This document shows, in pieces, positions 60,166 through 64,000 of a stretch of 64,000 bases of DNA. Position 1 is the stretch's first letter. Every line of letters begins with the position of its first letter. Position numbers and translations under genes: made by a program. The stretch is from Tabrizicola thermarum. GTDB taxonomy: Bacteria > Pseudomonadota > Alphaproteobacteria > Rhodobacterales > Rhodobacteraceae. The DNA is taken from the NCBI RefSeq assembly GCF_003574395.1, contig NZ_KZ984538.1, forward strand, positions 144,714 to 208,713, written 5' to 3'. The notes under the pieces were generated by a model. It had not been told where the DNA came from. It did no database searches and saw only the letters and a program-made list of their open reading frames with translations.

Positions 60166-60657
60166 TCAGAACGCGGCCAGCGCTGCGGTCCGGTAGCCGT
60201 TGAAATCGAAGATCTCGCGCGCGGCGGTCAGCCGGTCGGCGGGGATCGCGCCTCGGTCCAGGATGAAGCCGAAGCGGCCAGAGGGCGTGCCGATCGCCAG
60301 CGTGCGATAGCCGCTGTCCACCCAGAGCACCCACCACTCTTCGCCCGCGACCGTCAGACGGCCCGGCCCGCTGGGCACGGCGAGGCCCGAGACCTTGCGC
60401 AGGCCCCCGGCAAGGCAGAGGCTGCCCTCCAGCCGCAGCCCCCCCGCTTCGGGCGTGATTTCAAGGCCCCCTGCCCCGCAACTGGCGCCCTCGGGCTGGA
60501 AGGCGGCGACCTGGCGCCAGGTTCCGGCGGTCTGGGCGGGCTGGAAGGCGGCGGCGGACCAGATCGGTGCGTCGGCGGCGCGGAAGCCGGTCGCGGCGGG
60601 CGGTTTCGCCGCGCAAGCGGCAAGGATCAGCACCAGCGCAAGGATCACTCGAGACAC
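60166..60657 (-). CDS. Lipocalin-like lipoprotein
   Basis: A 163-residue exported protein starting VSRVILALVLILAACAAKPPAATG with a lipobox LAAC. The remainder is beta-rich: TAGTWRQVAAFQPEGASCGAGGLEITPEAGGLRLEGSLCL, then LTVAGEEWWVLWVDSGYRTLAIGTPSGRFGFILDRG, reminiscent of bacterial lipocalins (Blc-like) with two cysteines that may pair. It starts at a GTG (60657) that overlaps the upstream gene by 13 bp. Confidence 0.75.
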   Translation of the reverse strand: MSRVILALVLILAACAAKPPAATGFRAADAPIWSAAAFQPAQTAGTWRQVAAFQPEGASCGAGGLEITPEAGGLRLEGSLCLAGGLRKVSGLAVPSGPGRLTVAGEEWWVLWVDSGYRTLAIGTPSGRFGFILDRGAIPADRLTAAREIFDFNGYRTAALAAF

Positions 60658-61265
60658 AGGGTCACCCGTGCGCCGTTGTCCTGCAGGATCTCGTTGCAGC
60701 CATACATCGGCTTGAACGGCGCGCAGGTGCGTGAGCGGGCGAGGCAGACGCTGTCGCACTGGCTTTCCCTTTCGCAGCGCTTGCCCGCGTCCCGGGTCTG
60801 GCGGACGCAGGCGCGCTTGTCGCCCTTGCCGACCTTGAACCAGTTGCCACCCTTCTTTTCGCAGGCCAGCTGCATTTCCGACTTCGGCGTCACCGGCGTT
60901 TCGGCCAGATCGGGTCTGGGTGCCGGTTCGGTGGCGGGCGTGGCCGTGGCCGTTGCCGCGGGCGCGCCGGCCCCGGCCGCATCGGCTGGCATGGCAGCAG
61001 GGGTTGCCGAGGCAGGCGCGGCGGCCGGCGTGGGCTGCGGGACGGCAGTGCCCGGACCGGCAGGCTTGGTCGCGGCACCGGGCGCCGGTGCGGCGGCGGC
61101 CGACGGGTCATCCAGTGCGGAGACCTCGATCGGGTTGCCAGCGACCGCGTTCGGCGTCACGTCATCCTTCGGCCCGGCCGGATCCCGCAGCCCCCCGGTC
61201 TGACAGGCGGACAACAGGGTGGCGGCGCAAAGGGCCAGAACGGCAAGGGACGGACTGCGGGGCAT
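60645..61265 (-). CDS. Lipoprotein with Ala/Pro-rich linker and Cys-rich C-terminus
   Basis: A 206-residue lipoprotein: signal PRSPSLAVLALCAATLLSAC, then a long Ala/Pro/Thr-rich linker (about residues 45-120), then a small Cys-rich domain (about 128-206) with LACEKKGGNWFKVGKGDKRACVRQTRDAGKRCERESQCDSVCLARSRTCAPFKPMYGCNEIL. The eight or so cysteines suggest disulfide folding in the periplasm. Function not recognised. It is coupled to the lipocalin-like gene. Confidence 0.75.
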   Translation of the reverse strand: MPRSPSLAVLALCAATLLSACQTGGLRDPAGPKDDVTPNAVAGNPIEVSALDDPSAAAAPAPGAATKPAGPGTAVPQPTPAAAPASATPAAMPADAAGAGAPAATATATPATEPAPRPDLAETPVTPKSEMQLACEKKGGNWFKVGKGDKRACVRQTRDAGKRCERESQCDSVCLARSRTCAPFKPMYGCNEILQDNGARVTLCLE

Positions 61266-61322
61266 AGGGCTCTCCGGTTCGCGCCAACACCTGCCTTGAA
61301 CGCCCGCGCGCCGCAAGTCCCG

Positions 61323-62363
61323 TCAATAGGGCCAGGGGTGCGCCCGGTGGGTTTCCGCGATCTCGTCCAGCACCTCTGACGACAATGTGACCGAAGCCGC
61401 GCCGATGTTGGTCCGAAGCTGCTCCAGCGTCGTGGCCCCGATGATCGGGATCGTGGGGAAGGGCCGCGTCCGGCAGAAGGCGATGGCCATCTGGCAGGGG
61501 TCGAGCCCGTGCCGCGCCGCGATCCCCAGATAGGCCGCCACCGCCGGAAAGACCCGGGGCGTGATCCGGCCCGAGAGGTCCGGGTTCAGGCTGCGGCGCG
61601 AGCCTTCGGGGATCACGTCGCCCGCATATTTCCCCGACAGAAGCCCCGTGGCCAGGGGCGAGAAAGCCAAGAGCGGCATGTCCTCGACGATGGACAGTTC
61701 GGCCCAGTCGGTGTCGAACTGGCGGCAGAGCAGGCTGTATTCGTTCTGCACCGTGGCCATGCGCGGCAGGCCCAGCGTATCGGCCAGATGCAGCCAGCGC
61801 GCCGCCCCCCAGACGGTTTCGTTCGACAGGCCGAAGGCGCGCACCTTGCCTTCGGCCACCAGCGCCTGCGCCGTGGTCAGGAAATCGGTCATCTGCGCCG
61901 TCTCCACCCCCTTGTCGATGCCTTTGGGCGCATAGGTCCAGGACTGACGGAAGTGATAGCTGCCCCGGTTCGGCCAGTGCAGCTGGTAAAGGTCGATGTA
62001 ATCGGTCTGCAACCGCCGCAGGCTGGCCTCGCAGGCCGCGCGCAGCGTGGCGCCGGTCGTGGGCTCTCCCGGCCGCAGGATCGGGCCCTTGCCCGCGACC
62101 TTGGTGGCCAGGACGATCCGGTCGCGCCCGCCGCGCGCGGCAAGCCAGGTGCCGATGATCTCTTCCGTCCGGCCCGCGGTTTCGGCGCGCACCGGGTTCA
62201 CCGGATACATCTCGGCCGTGTCCCAGAAGGTCACGCCGTGATCCAGCGCGAGGTCCATCTGCGCATGGCCCTCGGCTTCCGTGTTCTGCGTGCCCCAGGT
62301 CATCGTGCCAAGGCACAGTTCGGAAACGGTGAGGCCGGTCTTGCCAAGCGGCAGCATCTGCAT
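61323..62363 (-). CDS. Aldo/keto reductase (Tas-like)
   Basis: A 346-residue NADP-dependent (beta/alpha)8 oxidoreductase. Catalytic tetrad residues are in FWDTAEMYPV (Asp, Tyr), VLATKVAGKG (Lys) and LYQLHWPNRG (His). It ends RTNIGAASVTLSSEVLDEIAETHRAHPWPY, as in the Tas subfamily. The ATG at 62363 has AAGGAG 6 bases upstream. It is divergent from imuA with a 96-bp gap holding a LexA-type box. The substrate is unknown. Confidence 0.9.
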   Translation of the reverse strand: MQMLPLGKTGLTVSELCLGTMTWGTQNTEAEGHAQMDLALDHGVTFWDTAEMYPVNPVRAETAGRTEEIIGTWLAARGGRDRIVLATKVAGKGPILRPGEPTTGATLRAACEASLRRLQTDYIDLYQLHWPNRGSYHFRQSWTYAPKGIDKGVETAQMTDFLTTAQALVAEGKVRAFGLSNETVWGAARWLHLADTLGLPRMATVQNEYSLLCRQFDTDWAELSIVEDMPLLAFSPLATGLLSGKYAGDVIPEGSRRSLNPDLSGRITPRVFPAVAAYLGIAARHGLDPCQMAIAFCRTRPFPTIPIIGATTLEQLRTNIGAASVTLSSEVLDEIAETHRAHPWPY

Positions 62364-62428
62364 GGGAAACTCCTTCTGTCGGGCCAAGGCTAGGACGGTT
62401 CGGTGACAGGTCAAAGACCCGCGCTTGA

Positions 62429-62443
62429 GAACATTGTGCGAAC
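62429..62443. promoter_or_regulatory. SOS (LexA) box, GAAC-N7-GAAC
   Basis: GAACATTGTGCGAAC, whose complement is GTTC-N7-GTTC, the alphaproteobacterial LexA operator. It sits 16 bp upstream of the imuA start codon. Confidence 0.8.
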
Positions 62444-62459
62444 ACGCTAGCTTTTCCAC

Positions 62460-63098
62460 ATGAGTCTGCCAATCCACCACCACGGGGCCAGCCAGCCCAG
62501 CGACCTTTGCCCGCTGGCGGGCGACCTGTCCCTGCGCCGGGGCCGGGTGCATGAGTTCTGCGGGCCCTCGCGGATCATGCTGGCCGCGCGCATCATGGCG
62601 CGGACCGAGGGGCCGGTGGTCTGGATCCGCCCCGGCTGGGTGGCCGAACGGCTGAATGCGGCGGGGCTGCAACCGCTGGCCGATCCCGCGCGGCTGATCC
62701 TGGTGCAGGCGGGCCGGGACGAGGGGCTTCTGTGGGCGGCGGAAGAGGCGCTGCGGTCCGGTGCAGCACCCCTGGTGGTGGCCGAACTGCTGGCGCCCCC
62801 CGCGCTGACCCCGACCCGCCGCCTGCATCTGGCCGCCGAGGCCGGGGCCGAGGCCGCCCGCCGCGACGGTGCGCCCGCGCCGCTGGGGCTGATCCTGCTG
62901 CCGGGACAGGGCGGCGCGCAGGGGATCGAAAGCCGCTGGCATCTGGCCCCCGCCCCCAGCCGGTCGCTTCTGTGGTCCGAGGAGGAGAGTTTCGTCCTCA
63001 CCCGGCTGCGCGCGCGACTCGAGCCTCCGGCCAGCTGGTCCCTGCGCTGCGACCCTTCGGGCGCGCGGCTGGAGCCCCGCCCCCTGGCCGAGGTCTGA
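62460..63098 (+). CDS. imuA: ImuA-like SOS mutagenesis accessory protein
   Basis: A 212-residue RecA/SulA-like protein: LSLRRGRVHEFCGPSRIMLAARIMARTEGPVVWIRPGWVAERLNAAGLQPLADPARLILVQAGRDEGLLWAAEEALRSGAAPLVVAELL. The family acts with ImuB and DnaE2 in damage-induced translesion synthesis. Here the next gene is yceI, so imuB and dnaE2 are not adjacent. The upstream LexA-type box supports SOS control. Confidence 0.8.
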   Translation: MSLPIHHHGASQPSDLCPLAGDLSLRRGRVHEFCGPSRIMLAARIMARTEGPVVWIRPGWVAERLNAAGLQPLADPARLILVQAGRDEGLLWAAEEALRSGAAPLVVAELLAPPALTPTRRLHLAAEAGAEAARRDGAPAPLGLILLPGQGGAQGIESRWHLAPAPSRSLLWSEEESFVLTRLRARLEPPASWSLRCDPSGARLEPRPLAEV

Positions 63099-63195
63099 CC
63101 GGCGCGACCCGGCGCCGCGACAGGCCGCACGGCAGCTTGATTTGGCGGGGCAGGCCTCTGGTGCTAAACCTGCCACAAGCACCGGAGGGACCGCC

Positions 63196-63765
63196 ATGCG
63201 CCGCCTTGCACTCGCCGCCCTTCTGGCCCTTGGCCTTGCCCAGACGGCCCTGGCCGGGACGGTCGCCTACAAGATGGATGCCGCCAATTCGACCGTCGCC
63301 TTCGAGACCGATTTCGGCCCCGACCGGATCACCGGCGCGTTCCCGCTGGAAAAGGCCGATCTGCGGCTCGACTTCGCCAATGTCAGGAACTGCACGGTGG
63401 ACGTGGCGCTGGACGTGACCGGGGCGACGGCCAGCTTTCCCTTTGCCGCGCAGGCGCTGAAGGGCCCCAAGGTGCTTGCCGCGAAACAGTATCCCCGGAT
63501 GACCTTCACCTCGACCTCGGTCAGGGGCGCAGGCGACGCGGCCGAGGTCACGGGCAACCTGACCATCCGCGGCGTGACCCGGGTCGTGACGCTGAGGGCG
63601 CAGCTTTTCCGCCCCAGGGGCAGCGCGCCGGATGCGCTGGACCATCTGACCGTGAAGCTTTCGGGCCGCGTCAACCGCTCCGACTTCGGCGCGACCGGCT
63701 GGTCCGACATGGTGGGGGATGAGGTGTGCATCCTCATCACCGCGCGCATCGACGCCCAGGGCTGA
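63196..63765 (+). CDS. YceI-family periplasmic protein
   Basis: A 189-residue lipocalin-like YceI protein. The signal peptide is RRLALAALLALGLAQTALA. The mature part starts GTVAYKMDAANSTVAFETDFGPDRITGAFPLEKADLRLDFANV, and PKVLAAKQYPRMTFTSTSVRG and DFGATGWSDMVGDEVCILITARI are family-typical. YceI proteins bind polyprenyl/isoprenoid-type ligands. CCGGAGGGACCG precedes the ATG at 63196. The cytochrome b561 gene follows after 1 bp, a frequent pair. Confidence 0.9.
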   Translation: MRRLALAALLALGLAQTALAGTVAYKMDAANSTVAFETDFGPDRITGAFPLEKADLRLDFANVRNCTVDVALDVTGATASFPFAAQALKGPKVLAAKQYPRMTFTSTSVRGAGDAAEVTGNLTIRGVTRVVTLRAQLFRPRGSAPDALDHLTVKLSGRVNRSDFGATGWSDMVGDEVCILITARIDAQG

Positions 63766-63766
63766 C

Positions 63767-64000
63767 ATGCTGCGGAACGGCCCTTCGGAGTTCGGCCTTG
63801 TCACCCGGGTGATCCACTGGGGGATGATGCTGCTGGTCATCGGCCAGCTGGCCCTTGGCCTGCGCATCGCCGATCTGGAACCGGGGCTCGCGAATCTCTG
63901 GCTTTACGGGCTGCACAAGACCCTTGGCTTCGGCATCCTCGCCCTGATCGTCCTGCGCATCGGCTGGCACCTTGTCAGCCCGCCGCCACCGCCCATGGGC
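63767..64000 (+). CDS. Cytochrome b561 (partial, runs off the window)
   Basis: The first 78 codons are present. Translation begins LRNGPSEFGLVTRVIHWGMM, then LLVIGQLALGLRIADLEPGL, ANLWLYGLHKTLGFGILALI, VLRIGWHLVSPPPP. This is the cytochrome b561 pattern with haem-ligand His in VIHWG and LHKTLG. It follows yceI by 1 bp; the pair may shuttle electrons between quinol and a periplasmic acceptor. The C-terminus is outside this window. Confidence 0.88.
   Translation, partial: MLRNGPSEFGLVTRVIHWGMMLLVIGQLALGLRIADLEPGLANLWLYGLHKTLGFGILALIVLRIGWHLVSPPPPPMG

Overview
The window looks like a chromosomal segment of a Rhodobacteraceae (Alphaproteobacteria, Rhodobacter/Paracoccus-type) genome. The evidence is the strong G+C bias, a class I polyhydroxyalkanoate locus (phaZ-phaC-phaP-phaR) with Paracoccus-type PhaR operators, a hom-glpX-recJ run, a soxBDAG sarcosine oxidase operon, and an alphaproteobacterial GAAC-N7-GAAC SOS box. 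This assignment is inference from gene content and motifs; no database search was run. No rRNA or CRISPR array was seen.

Layout. 1-960: a RAYT transposase with its GTAG-type REP hairpins. 968-6741: a small membrane protein, an ArsC/Spx-like reductase, a cold-shock protein, a bufferin-type operon (bufA-bufB-bufC-doxX, minus strand) and thrS. 6905-13172: two alpha/beta hydrolases (the second lacks the nucleophilic serine) and the PHA locus. 13349-22527: a LysR regulator, a DegT-type aminotransferase with an SD-masking hairpin, soxBDAG and glutamate dehydrogenase. 22814-26362: three Tad/Flp pilus accessory genes and a small exported protein. 26428-30718: hom, glpX, recJ. 30782-32003: two identical tRNA-Glu(UUC) genes flanking a lytic transglycosylase.

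31989-39984 is an integrated element of about 8 kb inserted at the 3' end of the second tRNA-Glu. It is bounded by an 18-bp direct repeat (CCCTACGGGCTGCCACTT). Every gene is on the minus strand: tyrosine integrase, a 95-aa protein, an AlpA-like regulator, a DUF3987 protein, several unrecognised proteins and an HNH nuclease. It is visibly less G+C rich than its flanks. Three features set it apart: four copies of an 18-bp paired motif (TGCCTAA-N4-TGCCTAA, exactly 11 bp between half-sites) at both ends and before two internal gene blocks; a block of eight inverted and direct TGTAGTA repeats next to an A+T-rich tract that resembles an origin or an operator array; and a lack of conjugation or virion genes. 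It may be a phage-satellite-like or otherwise self-contained integrative element and is the best candidate here for an undescribed system.

40071-44107: a four-gene ABC importer of the YnjBCD type. 44124-45689: a GGDEF protein with an H-NOX-like partner that appears to lack the haem-ligating histidine. 45761-50641: a DUF4153 membrane protein, an XRE regulator divergent from a desaturase, a Nudix hydrolase and a DUF983 protein. 50826-52840: an EF-hand protein, an ECF sigma factor and two small membrane/periplasmic proteins. 52875-55437: a PleD-like response regulator, a DUF3572 protein and a HAD phosphatase. 55542-57098: an MttB-family methyltransferase, possibly linked in one-carbon (methylamine/betaine) catabolism to soxBDAG; both have a similar GCGAC...GTCGC inverted repeat upstream. 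57099-57744: repeats and a decayed regulator. 57745-64000: lolC/E-lolD, a cytochrome c lipoprotein, two further lipoproteins, an aldo/keto reductase, an orphan SOS-boxed imuA, yceI and the start of a cytochrome b561 gene that runs off the window.
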